Positions 28,123 through 37,483 of a stretch of 64,000 nucleotides of DNA are shown here, piece by piece (position 1 is the first letter of the stretch; every line of letters starts with the position of its first letter). Position numbers and translations under genes: made by a program. Origin of the DNA: Frigidibacter sp. SD6-1 (GTDB lineage Bacteria > Pseudomonadota > Alphaproteobacteria > Rhodobacterales > Rhodobacteraceae); NCBI RefSeq assembly GCF_030143255.1, contig NZ_JARJNR010000001.1, forward strand, positions 682,001 to 746,000. Reading direction: 5' to 3'. The notes under the pieces are model-generated. The model saw only the letters and a program-made list of their open reading frames with translations. It made no database searches and had not been told where the DNA came from.

Positions 28123-29217
28123 TCAGCCCTCTTCCTCTTCCTCCGAAACGATCATCACCAGTTCGCCCGCCGCCTCAAGGTCACGGATCGCGATGACGAC
28201 GGCGGTCTGCGCCGCCTCGACGTCCTTCTCCTTCAGGCGGCCGAGCGCTGCCATCTCCTCGCGCAGGCCTCCGGCCATGCGCTGGGACATGTTCGCGAGC
28301 AGGAACTCGGCGGCCTCCGCCGCCTCGCCCTTCGCCCCGGCAAGCGCCTTGATCAGCACCTCCTGCTCGACCTCCTTGATGATCTTCGGCACATCGCGGG
28401 TCAGGATGCGCGCAGGGATATGGGCAAAGGTGAAGATGGTCTTGCGCACTTCCGCCGCCAGCACGCTGTCCTCTTCCTCCAGCGCCTGCAGGACATCGTC
28501 GCGCGTCGCGGCGGGCGAGACATTGAGGATCGCGCCCACCCGGTCGGCGGGGCTTTTCTCGAAAGCGGGGGTCCTGACCACCTCGATCTGGCCAAGGATC
28601 GCATGACCGATCCGCTTCACCGTCTCAGGCTCGATATCGGCGGTTCTCGACATGGAAAAGGCAATGCGCCGCGCCCGGTCGCCGGGCAGCAGCCCGAGAA
28701 GTTCGGCCGCGCGCGGCACGGCGATCTTCGACAGGATCACGGCGGCCACTTCGGTGCTTTCCTCGGCGACGATGGGCAGAAGGCGCTCGACCTCCACCCC
28801 CCTGATCTTTTCCCAGGGGTCGAGCTTCGAGGCACCGCCCGCCAGCCGTCTCATGCGACCGGCCGCGGCATCGGAGATATGCCCGTCCAGCACCTTCAGC
28901 GCGCCGTCAAGGCCGCCGGGGAAGGAAAGGCCCATCCTTTCCAGCGTATCGCAAAACTCCTCGACCACGGCGGCGAGCGTGTCGCGGTCGATGGCGCGCA
29001 TCGCCGCCATCTGTTCGGTCAGCGCCGCCTGCTGATCCTCGGGCATCGCGGCGAGCGGCACGCTTGCGCCCTGCGCGATCAGCAGCCGCACGATCACCGC
29101 CGCCTTCTGGCGACCGGTCAGCGCATGCGCGGGCTGAAAGACCGCACTGTCCGAGAGGGGCGCGGAACGCGGGATCGGGGCGACGGCGGGCATGGCGACC
29201 TCGGGGGCAGGGGACAT
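28123..29217 (-). CDS. fliG: Flagellar motor switch protein FliG
   Basis: A 364-residue rotor protein that transmits torque and direction switching. The N-domain (HALTGRQKAAVIVRLLIAQG), the middle domain and a C-terminal torque helix region (RDVPKIIKEVEQEVLIKALAG... FLLANMSQRMAGGLREEM) all align with FliG by eye. It has an extended Ala/Pro-rich N-terminus and an acidic C-terminus. No other flagellar gene is in the window; neighbours are a secreted micro-protein and an MFS exporter. The start at 29217 has CTGGAG upstream. Confidence 0.85.
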   Translation of the reverse strand: MSPAPEVAMPAVAPIPRSAPLSDSAVFQPAHALTGRQKAAVIVRLLIAQGASVPLAAMPEDQQAALTEQMAAMRAIDRDTLAAVVEEFCDTLERMGLSFPGGLDGALKVLDGHISDAAAGRMRRLAGGASKLDPWEKIRGVEVERLLPIVAEESTEVAAVILSKIAVPRAAELLGLLPGDRARRIAFSMSRTADIEPETVKRIGHAILGQIEVVRTPAFEKSPADRVGAILNVSPAATRDDVLQALEEEDSVLAAEVRKTIFTFAHIPARILTRDVPKIIKEVEQEVLIKALAGAKGEAAEAAEFLLANMSQRMAGGLREEMAALGRLKEKDVEAAQTAVVIAIRDLEAAGELVMIVSEEEEEG

Positions 29218-29269
29218 GCTCCAGCGTCGCAAGTCAGGGTAAAGCCCGGGTTAAGCGCCGCCCAGATTC

Positions 29270-29434
29270 TCAGCTGTCGAGCACGACGCAGCGCGCTTCC
29301 TTGGCGTCCCAGACCTGGCCCTCGGCGCAGCTGATCTCGGCCGATTGCTGGCGGGCATGGGTGCAGCCCTCGGCCAGTGCGAAGGCCGGGCCGAGCCCGC
29401 CCAACAGGGCCACGAAAACGGCGATGGTGCGCAT
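29270..29434 (-). CDS. 54-residue secreted Cys-motif protein
   Basis: A small gene with GGGAGGC just before its ATG. The product has a Sec signal (MRTIAVFVALLGGLGPAFALA) and about 33 mature residues with CTHARQQ and the motif SCAEGQVWDAKEARCV. The same motif (C-x2-(G/S)-(Q/E)-VWD-x-K-x3-CV) is present in the TPR protein encoded 11 bases upstream, so the two share a tiny cysteine module, possibly a disulfide-closed chitin-binding-like fold. Function unknown. Confidence 0.7.
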   Translation of the reverse strand: MRTIAVFVALLGGLGPAFALAEGCTHARQQSAEISCAEGQVWDAKEARCVVLDS

Positions 29435-29445
29435 TCCTGCCTCCC

Positions 29446-29988
29446 TCAGTAGCTGTAGGTTACGCCGGTGGCGATCGCCTCACGCAGCGAGCGTTCCGGC
29501 CAGGTCCCGGCGCCGCCGCGCGCGACGATCTCGTCAAGCTCAAGGCTCGCCAGTTCCATCTCTCTCATCTCGACAAAGGCCTGCCCCATGTACGACCGCG
29601 CCAGAAGATTGTCGGGGTTCTGCGCAAGTGCCGCCTGATAATAGCTCATGCCTTCCTCGACATGGCCCGCCTTGCGGCTGGCGAAGCCGAGATAGGTGAG
29701 CACCCGGTCGGTCCGCCCTTCGGTCATCGCCGACAGGACGACGAGCGCATCGTCGGGGCGGCCCGCATAGGCCAGTTCCCGCGCGCCTTCGAAAAGCGTG
29801 TCATTGTCCAGAAGGCCCGACTGCGCATCGACGCATGTCTGGGTCTTTTCGTCCCAGACCTCGGACTTCTTGCATTTGGTCGAGGTCTCGGTCGGTTTCG
29901 GCTCCGACCCGCTGTCCGATCCGGCCGCAAGCGCCAAGCCCGGCAACATCAGTCCCATGGCGAGCGCGAGCGGCGCGAGAATGGTCAT
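29446..29988 (-). CDS. Periplasmic TPR protein with N-terminal Cys motif
   Basis: A 180-residue secreted protein. The signal peptide (residues 1-21, ending GLALA) precedes a Cys module (KCKKSEVWDEKTQTCVDAQ) and then about three tetratricopeptide-like helix pairs (LFEGARELAYAGRPDDALVVL; RVLTYLGFASRKAGHVEEGMSYYQAALAQNP; LLARSYMGQAFVEMREMELASLEL). It would act as a protein-binding scaffold in the periplasm. The ATG at 29988 is preceded by GAGGGAGG. It sits between purB and the 54-residue gene, probably one transcript. Confidence 0.8.
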   Translation of the reverse strand: MTILAPLALAMGLMLPGLALAAGSDSGSEPKPTETSTKCKKSEVWDEKTQTCVDAQSGLLDNDTLFEGARELAYAGRPDDALVVLSAMTEGRTDRVLTYLGFASRKAGHVEEGMSYYQAALAQNPDNLLARSYMGQAFVEMREMELASLELDEIVARGGAGTWPERSLREAIATGVTYSY

Positions 29989-30079
29989 GCTTGCCTCCCT
30001 CAAGGCTGTCCTTGCGGGATTTGGCCAGTCTTGGCGGCGTCTGGCAAATCACAAAGCCATGAGGGGGCAGGGTCGGCGG

Positions 30080-31384
30080 TCAGCCGCCGAAGACCCGGGC
30101 GAAGATCGTGTCGACATGCTTGGTGTGATAGCCGAGGTCGAACTTTTCCTCGATCTCGGCGGGGGAGAGGGCGGCGGTCACCTCGGCGTCGGCAAGAAGT
30201 TCGGTCTTGAAATCCGCGCCCTTCTCCCAAACCTTCATCGCGTTCCTTTGCACCAGCCGGTAGGCATCCTCGCGGGAAACACCGGCCTGGGTCAACGCCA
30301 AGAGGACGCGCTGCGACATCACAAGGCCTTTGAACTTGTTCATGTTTTTCAGCATGTTCTCGGGGTAGATCACCAGTTTCTCGACCACACCCGCCAGCCG
30401 GTTCAGCGCGAAATCGAGCGTGACAGTGGCGTCGGGGCCGATGCCGCGCTCGACGCTTGAATGGCTGATGTCGCGCTCGTGCCAGAGCGCCACATTCTCC
30501 ATCGCCGGAACCACGGCCATGCGGACAAGGCGCGCAAGGCCAGTAAGATTCTCCGTCAGCACAGGATTGCGCTTGTGCGGCATGGCCGAGGAGCCCTTCT
30601 GGCCCGGAGAGAAATATTCCTCGGCCTCCAGCACTTCGGTGCGCTGCATGTGGCGGATCTCGATGGCCACATTTTCAATGGAACTGGCGATGACGCCAAG
30701 GGTCGCGAAGAACATCGCATGGCGGTCGCGCGGGATGACCTGGGTCGAAATCGGTTCGGGGCGGAGGCCGAGCTTCTCGCAGACATGCTCCTCGACCGCC
30801 GGGTCGATGTTGGCGAACGTGCCTACCGCGCCCGAAATGGCGCCGGTCGCCACTTCCCAGCGCGCCTTTTCCAACCGGTTCTTGTTGCGGTCCATCTCGG
30901 CATAGAACCGCGCGAATGTCAGGCCCATGGTCGTCGGTTCGGCATGGATGCCGTGCGACCGGCCGATTCGCACCGTGTCCTTGTGCTCATAGGCGCGTTT
31001 CTTCAGCGCGGCGAGCAGGCGGTCCATGTCGGCAAGCAGGATGTCGGCGGCGCGGACGAGCTGGATGTTGAACGTCGTGTCGAGTACGTCGGACGAGGTC
31101 ATGCCCTGATGGACAAAGCGCGCCTCCTCGGCGCCGATATGCTCGGCCAGATGGGTGAGGAAGGCGATCACGTCATGCTTGGTCACCGCCTCGATCTCGT
31201 CGATGCGGGCCACGTCGAATTCCACGTCCTTCGCCCGCCAGACCGCCGCGGCATTGGCCTCGGGGATCACGCCCAGTGCCGCCTGCGCGTCGCAGGCATG
31301 GGCCTCGATCTCGTACCAGATGCGGAACTTGGTTTCCGGCGACCAGATGGCAACCATTTCGGGGCGGGCGTACCGGGGGATCAT
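30080..31384 (-). CDS. purB: Adenylosuccinate lyase
   Basis: Cleaves adenylosuccinate and SAICAR in purine synthesis. A 434-residue member of the fumarase/aspartase superfamily with the signature GSSAMPHKRNP, the catalytic TSSDVLDT segment and GRSHGIHAEPTTMG. Length and start (ATG at 31384, MIPRYARPEM) fit the family. First gene of a leftward run that continues into the TPR, micro-protein and fliG genes. Confidence 0.96.
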   Translation of the reverse strand: MIPRYARPEMVAIWSPETKFRIWYEIEAHACDAQAALGVIPEANAAAVWRAKDVEFDVARIDEIEAVTKHDVIAFLTHLAEHIGAEEARFVHQGMTSSDVLDTTFNIQLVRAADILLADMDRLLAALKKRAYEHKDTVRIGRSHGIHAEPTTMGLTFARFYAEMDRNKNRLEKARWEVATGAISGAVGTFANIDPAVEEHVCEKLGLRPEPISTQVIPRDRHAMFFATLGVIASSIENVAIEIRHMQRTEVLEAEEYFSPGQKGSSAMPHKRNPVLTENLTGLARLVRMAVVPAMENVALWHERDISHSSVERGIGPDATVTLDFALNRLAGVVEKLVIYPENMLKNMNKFKGLVMSQRVLLALTQAGVSREDAYRLVQRNAMKVWEKGADFKTELLADAEVTAALSPAEIEEKFDLGYHTKHVDTIFARVFGG

Positions 31385-31459
31385 CGCGGCCTCTTGATTG
31401 TTCGGAAATTCGCGGCTGTCCTAGACTGCATGACGCGGGGTGACAATGGGCGAGGCGTG

Positions 31460-31804
31460 ATGAAACGGTTGATTGCGGCGGTTCTTCTGTCTGCCGTCCC
31501 TTTGGGGGCGGTGGCGGAAGACTGGACGCTCCTCAAGGGCAGCGATGTGACCAATGCCCTCAATGCCCGGCATCTGGTCTATGAGAGCGGCGCGACGCAG
31601 GACTTCGGCGAGGACGGCAGCACACGCTATACCGGCGGCGGGCCGACGATGGGGCAATGGCGGGTCAGGGACGACCAGTATTGTTCGGTCTGGCCGCCGG
31701 CCGGCACCTGGACCTGTTACGATGTCGAGCGGAGCGCCGACGGCAAGTCCCTGCGCTTCACGGGTCCCGGCGGTGATCAGTCAGTCGGGCTATACGACAG
31801 GTGA
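31460..31804 (+). CDS. Small secreted protein of unknown function
   Basis: 114 residues. MKRLIAAVLLSAVPLGAVAE is a Sec signal; the mature part contains TLLKGSDVTNALNARHLVYE, a Gly-rich YTGGGPTMGQWRVRDDQYCSVWPPAGTWTCYDV stretch with two Cys that may form a disulfide, and a short beta-rich end. I recall such proteins being common and uncharacterised in Rhodobacteraceae. The start has GAGG five bases upstream. It is nearly fused to the next gene (two bases apart). Confidence 0.75.
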   Translation: MKRLIAAVLLSAVPLGAVAEDWTLLKGSDVTNALNARHLVYESGATQDFGEDGSTRYTGGGPTMGQWRVRDDQYCSVWPPAGTWTCYDVERSADGKSLRFTGPGGDQSVGLYDR

Positions 31805-31806
31805 AG

Positions 31807-32223
31807 ATGCGCGTGCAGCTATCTGATTTCGAAGGATTATGGCGGATCGAACGGCAGATCGACGACCGGCTGGGCGGAAAGCCGGGCCGGTTTTCCGGGA
31901 CCGCGAGCTTCACGCCGGATGGCCCGCTTCTGCGCTATCGCGAGACCGGGCTTCTGACCTATGGCGATGCCGCTCCGTTTCAGGCGATGCGCGACTACAT
32001 CTGGTCGGCGGATGCCGAGGGGATCGTCGTCGCCCACGGCGACGGGCGGCCGTTCCATCGGTTCGATACGGCCCACCCCATGCCCGAGGCCGACCATCTC
32101 TGCGCCCCGGACCTCTACCGCGTGCGCTATGATTTCACCCGCTGGCCCGACTGGCAGGCGGAATGGCACGTCAGCGGCCCGCGCAAGGACTACCGGATGG
32201 TGTCGCGGTACTGCCGGGCCTGA
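31807..32223 (+). CDS. DUF6314-family protein
   Basis: A 138-residue soluble protein with FEGLWRIERQIDDRLGGKPGRFSGTASFTPDG at its start and YDFTRWPDWQAEWHVSGPRKDY near its end, which resembles DUF6314, a lipocalin-like beta-rich group. No catalytic motif can be named. The preferred ATG at 31807 has AGG six bases upstream; a GTG at 31801 overlapping the previous stop is also possible. Confidence 0.7.
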   Translation: MRVQLSDFEGLWRIERQIDDRLGGKPGRFSGTASFTPDGPLLRYRETGLLTYGDAAPFQAMRDYIWSADAEGIVVAHGDGRPFHRFDTAHPMPEADHLCAPDLYRVRYDFTRWPDWQAEWHVSGPRKDYRMVSRYCRA

Positions 32224-32226
32224 CGC

Positions 32227-33573
32227 TCACGCCTCGCCCGTCAGTCGGGGGTCGAACGGATAGGACGTCAGGTTTTCGCAGCCTGTTTCAGTGATCAGCA
32301 CCTGATCCTCGAGCTTGATCGAAAAATCGCCGCCCTCGGGCGAAACCAAAGCCTCGACGCAGAGGACCATCCCCGGCTCCAGCGCCACCTCGAAGGCGCC
32401 ATCGACCCAACCGTCGGGGTAGGGGACGAAGGGCCATTCGTCGCACAGCCCGACCCCGTGCATCTTGCAGGAATATTTCTGCTTCCAGTATCGGGCGTCC
32501 AGCTGGTGGCCGCCATGCGTCAGCTCGCGAATCGTGACGCCCGGTTTCAGCCGCGCCTGATGGTCGCGGATATGGTCGAGCCCGTGGTTCATCGCGCTGA
32601 TCATCGCATTGGTCGGGCGCCGGTCGCCGATCCACCAGCTGCGGGAGATGTCGATACAGATGCCATAGGCGCCGATCAGGTCGGTGTCGAAGGCGACGAT
32701 TTCGTTGTTCTGAACAATCCGTGGCCCGCATTCCTGAAACCAGGGATTCGTCCTCGGCCCCGAGGCGAGCAGGCGCGTCTCGATCCATTCGCCGCCGCGC
32801 TTGATATTGCCGCGATGCAGTTCCGCCCAGATATCGTCCTCGCTGACATTGCCATTGGGCACTTCTGTGCGGGCAAAATCCTCCATCCCGGCGATTGCCG
32901 CCTCGCAGGCATGGTGGGCACACTTCATCGCGAGGATCTCGTCCGGCCCCTTGATCGAGCGCGCCCGCTCGGTCAGCTCCTCGCCCTCCATCACCTCGAA
33001 CCCGGCGCGTTCCAGCGCGCGAAGTCCGTGGATCATGATCTTGTCGACCGCGATCCTGCGGTTCGCGCCCGCATGCGCCGCCATGACCTCCCGGACCTGA
33101 GAAACGAAAGCCGCCGCGTCCCGTTCCGTCCCGTCGCCGCACACATTGTAGAAGAACGAGGCGCCCGAGCGCAGTTCCTTCACCAGCGGGTTGAAGGTCA
33201 CGAGGAAGGGGGAGTTCTTGTATTCCCAGACGACCATATGACCGTCGGCGCAGACCATGCAGGCGCGAAACGGGTTGTGGCTGTTCCAGAGCTGCATGTT
33301 GGTCGTATCGGTCGCATAGCGGATGTTCAGAGGGTCGAACATCAGGACGGCGCCATAGTCGCGTGCGACCAGCGCATCGACCAGCCGCCGCCAGCGGTAT
33401 TCCCGCATCCGCTCGAGGTTCGGAAGGGTCAGCCCCGCCGCCTCCCACTCGCGGAAGGCAAGCTGCGTCGGCCCGATCTCGACCCGGTCATTGTCATTGG
33501 GCGTGCCGTCACCAAGCCGGTCCCCCCTGGCGGGGTCGATCTTGCGGCGGGTCCGGGCGTAGGGTTCGGTCAT
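32227..33573 (-). CDS. dddP: DMSP lyase DddP (M24 peptidase fold)
   Basis: Cleaves dimethylsulfoniopropionate to dimethylsulfide and acrylate. A 448-residue protein that reads like the marine DddP family throughout: IGPTQLAF, NLERMREYRW, NIRYATDTTNMQLWNSHNPFR and LASGPRTNPWFQECGPR. The metal-site residues are present: FDTDLIGAYGICIDISRSWW (three Asp), MHGVGLCDEWP (His), VLCVEALV (Glu) and KLEDQVLI (Glu). Related M24 proteins are Xaa-Pro dipeptidases, so activity is inferred. No dmdA or acrylate genes flank it. GGGAGAGAGCG precedes the ATG at 33573. Confidence 0.78.
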   Translation of the reverse strand: MTEPYARTRRKIDPARGDRLGDGTPNDNDRVEIGPTQLAFREWEAAGLTLPNLERMREYRWRRLVDALVARDYGAVLMFDPLNIRYATDTTNMQLWNSHNPFRACMVCADGHMVVWEYKNSPFLVTFNPLVKELRSGASFFYNVCGDGTERDAAAFVSQVREVMAAHAGANRRIAVDKIMIHGLRALERAGFEVMEGEELTERARSIKGPDEILAMKCAHHACEAAIAGMEDFARTEVPNGNVSEDDIWAELHRGNIKRGGEWIETRLLASGPRTNPWFQECGPRIVQNNEIVAFDTDLIGAYGICIDISRSWWIGDRRPTNAMISAMNHGLDHIRDHQARLKPGVTIRELTHGGHQLDARYWKQKYSCKMHGVGLCDEWPFVPYPDGWVDGAFEVALEPGMVLCVEALVSPEGGDFSIKLEDQVLITETGCENLTSYPFDPRLTGEA

Positions 33574-33713
33574 CGCTCTCTCCCTCTTTCCCGGCAGTTG
33601 GCGGTAAGAAACGCATGAATTGCCGTCCATTTACGACGAACGCAGCCGCATTCTTGCTTTGCCGCCCGATCGCGAGGCTTCGCAGAACGTGCCCAGCCGG
33701 TGCGCGCTGCGGC

Positions 33714-34754
33714 TTAGCCGTTGTACCAGAGCCAGCCGCCGACGGCCGCACTGGTGAGAAGCATGGCTATCGCCACCCGCTGAACGAACTTCAAGATCGC
33801 CCACGTCAGACGGGACACGCCGCTCGGGCGGCCCGTGTTCCATGCCGAAGCGGCTGCCGCAGTGCTTTCGTGGCGTTCGGCCGGGGCTCCAGTCTCCTCT
33901 ACAATCACCGCGATGGCGCCATCGGGAAACTGACCAGATGGCGGTTTATGCCGCACGGTAAATGCATATTGCTCGTTGCAAGACCCGCTTTTCCCGTCTT
34001 CGAGCATCTGGACTTCGATGATATGCCCCAAGAGCAGAACCGTCATCATGGTTATGACGCTATTTGGATCGAGCGTGGTCGCGTCACAGACGAAGGCCTT
34101 GCCGCAGAAGATATCCGCGCCCACCATGATTGTGGCGGTGCGCTGCCTGCCTGTTACGTCCTCGCCAGCATCGTAGAATTCGGGCCGCGTAACCAGAGTG
34201 ACGGGGAAAGGCACTGCTTTGGTGAGGTCTGGGATCTTATTTGGCGTGACCAATATATCGGATTGGCACCAGTGGATCGCCGTGGGTGCAGCTCTGACCT
34301 CGCTCAGGATCGTTTGAACAGTCGCGTGAAGCATGTAGATCTTGTCTCGGACATCGACCGGCCCAGCGCCTGTCGGGACGCCATATCGTTCGGTCATTTC
34401 CCGTAATTCAGGCGTAAGATGTGTCTTTCCGTCGCCGACCGTGATGAAAATGTTGCACGTGTGCTTTGCGACCCGAAGGGCAGCATCAGGGAGCGTATTA
34501 TGGGTGAACGAAGCCTCAAGCACACTCTTGAACCCGTCAGGTGCGAGCGGCGTCCGGTTGAACGAGATCAGGACATACATGCGATCGGTACGGAAGGTAA
34601 CGTAACCCTCTCCACTCGCATTGGTTTGGACCAAACTTGCGCCGAATGCAGCAGCCTTTGCGTTGAGCGCTTCCAGAAGGTTTGCATAGAAAGGCGCTGC
34701 ATAGGGCTGGTCGTAGAGGATTGCAGCTTCAACCAGCGGGAGATGTTTCGTCAT
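33714..34754 (-). CDS. Unknown C-terminally membrane-anchored protein in a low-GC pocket
   Basis: 346 residues with no family I can name firmly. The body is soluble; residues about 320-342 (VAIAMLLTSAAVGGWLW) form one C-terminal helix, so it looks tail-anchored. The middle (AIHWCQSDILV, TIMVGADIFCGKAFVC, MLEDGKSGSCNEQYAFTVRH) is loosely reminiscent of DUF4261, a family seen near toxin and secretion loci; that is weak. Codon use is less G/C-biased than its neighbours, with TTG, ACA and GCA codons common, suggesting acquisition. It lies between dddP and a small gene. Confidence 0.65.
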   Translation of the reverse strand: MTKHLPLVEAAILYDQPYAAPFYANLLEALNAKAAAFGASLVQTNASGEGYVTFRTDRMYVLISFNRTPLAPDGFKSVLEASFTHNTLPDAALRVAKHTCNIFITVGDGKTHLTPELREMTERYGVPTGAGPVDVRDKIYMLHATVQTILSEVRAAPTAIHWCQSDILVTPNKIPDLTKAVPFPVTLVTRPEFYDAGEDVTGRQRTATIMVGADIFCGKAFVCDATTLDPNSVITMMTVLLLGHIIEVQMLEDGKSGSCNEQYAFTVRHKPPSGQFPDGAIAVIVEETGAPAERHESTAAAASAWNTGRPSGVSRLTWAILKFVQRVAIAMLLTSAAVGGWLWYNG

Positions 34755-35083
34755 ATCCGGTCTCGTATCTTGTCCGTCTGGTCGATCTGGAATTCGATTG
34801 CGGCATCACTAAGGCTGAGCGGCGGATTTCTCGGTGGCGCGGTGCGAACCATTTTGGAAACAATGAACGCTGTTCTGCAGTCGCTACTGCCAGGGGAGTT
34901 GCTGCTGACGGATGAAAGCTCGATCCTGCCGGACGACGCGACGCGCCGCCACCCGGGTTGGTACCGGATGAATGGTTGCTATTGGTGCAGCCGTGCGTGT
35001 CAGACGACTTGACGCGGGCTGCCCGCTGCCGTGAGACCGAAACATGAGCGCAGCTTCTGTGTAGTTAGTCGCTCATCAAGAAA
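34755..35083. other. Gene-poor, compositionally atypical stretch
   Basis: About 330 bases without a convincing gene. Base composition is more even than the window average. Short open frames exist on both strands but none has a ribosome site with a plausible start or recognisable product. No tRNA-like fold or inverted-repeat ends of an insertion sequence were seen. It may be decayed coding sequence or the upstream region of the leftward 346-residue gene. Confidence 0.4.
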
Positions 35084-35109
35084 ACATCGGGCGATATGTC
35101 GCCCGATGT
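35084..35109 (-). terminator. Intrinsic terminator for the 67-residue gene
   Basis: A perfect 11-bp stem (ACATCGGGCGA / TCGCCCGATGT) with loop TATG. Read leftward it is followed by GTTTTCTT, a proper T tract. It lies 36 bases beyond the stop of the small leftward gene. Confidence 0.85.
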
Positions 35110-35144
35110 ACCCGCAAGCAGATCGGGGATCTCTGCCCCTTAGA

Positions 35145-35348
35145 TCAATTGCCCAAGCGGCGCGACAGATCCGAGAGGAAACCATCGCGCTTCGCGATAT
35201 CGACGACACTTGGCAGTTCACAGGGACGGCGCGTCGCCTCGGCCCAGCGGCTCACATCCTGGCTGTCCAGAAGCGCCTTCCAGGCCAGAAGCTGCGAGAG
35301 CGTCGCCTCCTGCCCGGGCATGGTCATCGAACGGTGATGGCTTTTCAT
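35145..35348 (-). CDS. 67-residue protein of unknown function
   Basis: A short soluble protein (MKSHHRSMTMPGQEATL... ending in LSDLSRRLGN) with LSQLLAWKALLDSQDVSRWAEA forming a probable amphipathic helix. A good ribosome site (GGAGGGGCGG) precedes the ATG at 35348 and a strong intrinsic terminator follows, so it is a real single-gene transcript. No family recognised. Confidence 0.65.
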   Translation of the reverse strand: MKSHHRSMTMPGQEATLSQLLAWKALLDSQDVSRWAEATRRPCELPSVVDIAKRDGFLSDLSRRLGN

Positions 35349-35454
35349 GATTCCGCCCCTCCGGTCCCATTCATCCACATTCCGGTTACCGAAGGATTTA
35401 GACCGGAATGCGAAACGTTCGGGACGCTTTGTCGTTCAAATGGCGGCGAATGAA

Positions 35455-35478
35455 AAGGGGCGCCCGACGGCGCCCCTT
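35455..35478 (-). terminator. Intrinsic terminator of glnA
   Basis: A perfect 10-bp stem (AAGGGGCGCC / GGCGCCCCTT) with loop CGAC, followed leftward by TTTTCA; it lies 31 bases after the glnA stop. Confidence 0.85.
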
Positions 35479-35508
35479 CCGGTTGAGTGATGCAGCGATC
35501 CATGAAGA

Positions 35509-36918
35509 TCAGCAGGAATAATACATCGCATATTCGACGGGGTGGGGCGTATGCTCGTAGGCATAGACCTCTTCCCATTTCAGCGCCATGTAGCCTTCCA
35601 GCTGGTCGCGGGTGAAGACGTCGCCTGCGAGAAGGAAGTCCATGTCCTTTTCCAGCTCCTCGAGCGCCTCGCGCAAGCTGCCGCAGACGGTCGGGATCTC
35701 GGCCAGTTCCTCGGGCGGCAGATCGTAAAGGTCCTTGTCGGACGCAGGACCCGGGTCGATCTTGTTCTTGATCCCGTCAAGACCGGCCATCAGCAGGGCC
35801 GCGAAAGCCAGATAGGGGTTGGCCGCCGGATCGGGGAAGCGGGCCTCGACGCGCTTGGCCTTCGGGCTTTCGGTCCACGGAATACGGACGCAGCCCGACC
35901 GGTTGCGGGCCGAATAGGCGCGCAGCACCGGCGCCTCGAAACCCGGGATCAGGCGCTTGTAGCTGTTGGTCGAGGGGTTCGTCAGCGCGTTGAGCGCCTT
36001 GGCATGCTTCAGGATGCCGCCGATGAACCACAGCGCTTCCTGGCTGAGGTCGGCGTACTTGTCGCCCGCGAACAGCGGCTTGCCGCCCTTCCAGATCGAC
36101 ATGTTCACATGCATGCCCGAGCCGTTGTCGCCCTTCATCGGCTTCGGCATGAAGGTCACCGACTTGCCGTAGGCGTGCGCCACATTGTGGATCACATACT
36201 TGTATTTCTGGATATTGTCGGCCTGCTCGACGAGGCCGCCGAAGATCAGGCCAAGCTCGTGCTGGGCGGTCGCCACCTCGTGGTGGTGCTTGTCGACCTT
36301 CATGCCCATCCGCTTCATGGTCGAGAGCATCTCGCCGCGGATGTCTTGGGCCGCGTCGACCGGATTGACCGGAAAATAGCCGCCCTTGTGGGCCGCGCGG
36401 TGCGCCTGGTTGCCGCTTTCGTACTCCGTGTCGGTGTTCCAGGCGGCGTCATGGGCGTCGATCTGGTAGGCGACCTTCTGCGGCGTGACCGAATAGCGCA
36501 CGTCGTCAAACAGGAAGAATTCGGCTTCCGGGCCGAAATAGGCAGCGTCTCCGATACCGGAGGCCTTGAGGTAGGCCTCGGCCTTGGCGGCGGTGCCGCG
36601 CGGGTCGCGGCTGTAGGGCTCGCCGGTGTCGGGCTCGACCACGTTGCAATGCACGCACATGGTCTTTTCGGCATAGAACGGGTCGATATAGACCGAACCT
36701 GCGTCGGGGATCAGCTTCATGTCGGACTGGTCGATCGACTTCCAGCCGGCAATCGAGGAGCCGTCGAACATGAAGCCTTCCTCGAAGAAATCCTCGTCGA
36801 CGAGATCGACGTCCAGCGTCACATGCTGCAGCTTGCCTTTGGGGTCGGTGAAGCGGATGTCCACATAGGCCACCTCTTCATCCTTCATCAGCTTCAGAGC
36901 ATCCTTCACCTTGCTCAT
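35509..36918 (-). CDS. glnA: Glutamine synthetase type I
   Basis: Assimilates ammonium by ATP-dependent amidation of glutamate; a dodecamer in the cytoplasm. At 469 residues it is full length. Seen: [33 protein letters not shown] (ATP/ammonium site), [10 protein letters not shown], and [11 protein letters not shown] with Tyr398, the adenylylation site of GSI-beta enzymes, so activity should be switched by GlnE. Follows glnB by 59 bases with a hairpin between. Confidence 0.97.
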   Translation of the reverse strand: MSKVKDALKLMKDEEVAYVDIRFTDPKGKLQHVTLDVDLVDEDFFEEGFMFDGSSIAGWKSIDQSDMKLIPDAGSVYIDPFYAEKTMCVHCNVVEPDTGEPYSRDPRGTAAKAEAYLKASGIGDAAYFGPEAEFFLFDDVRYSVTPQKVAYQIDAHDAAWNTDTEYESGNQAHRAAHKGGYFPVNPVDAAQDIRGEMLSTMKRMGMKVDKHHHEVATAQHELGLIFGGLVEQADNIQKYKYVIHNVAHAYGKSVTFMPKPMKGDNGSGMHVNMSIWKGGKPLFAGDKYADLSQEALWFIGGILKHAKALNALTNPSTNSYKRLIPGFEAPVLRAYSARNRSGCVRIPWTESPKAKRVEARFPDPAANPYLAFAALLMAGLDGIKNKIDPGPASDKDLYDLPPEELAEIPTVCGSLREALEELEKDMDFLLAGDVFTRDQLEGYMALKWEEVYAYEHTPHPVEYAMYYSC

Positions 36919-36949
36919 GGTTCATCCTTTCGGGGCGGTTGAGGGGGAG

Positions 36950-36970
36950 GCCCCGGGTCAAGCCCGGGGC
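36950..36970 (-). terminator. glnB-glnA intercistronic hairpin
   Basis: An 8-bp stem GCCCCGGG / CCCGGGGC with loop TCAAG in the short gap between glnB and glnA. It has no T tract, so it more likely attenuates or stabilises the transcript than ends it. Confidence 0.5.
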
Positions 36971-36977
36971 GCGGGGT

Positions 36978-37463
<486 letters not shown>

Positions 37464-37483
37464 TTAATCCGAAGGGCCGGACC

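Noticed and set aside
34755-35083. A degraded insertion sequence between the 346-residue gene and the small gene
   Set aside because: No terminal inverted repeats, target duplication or transposase-like translation could be found.
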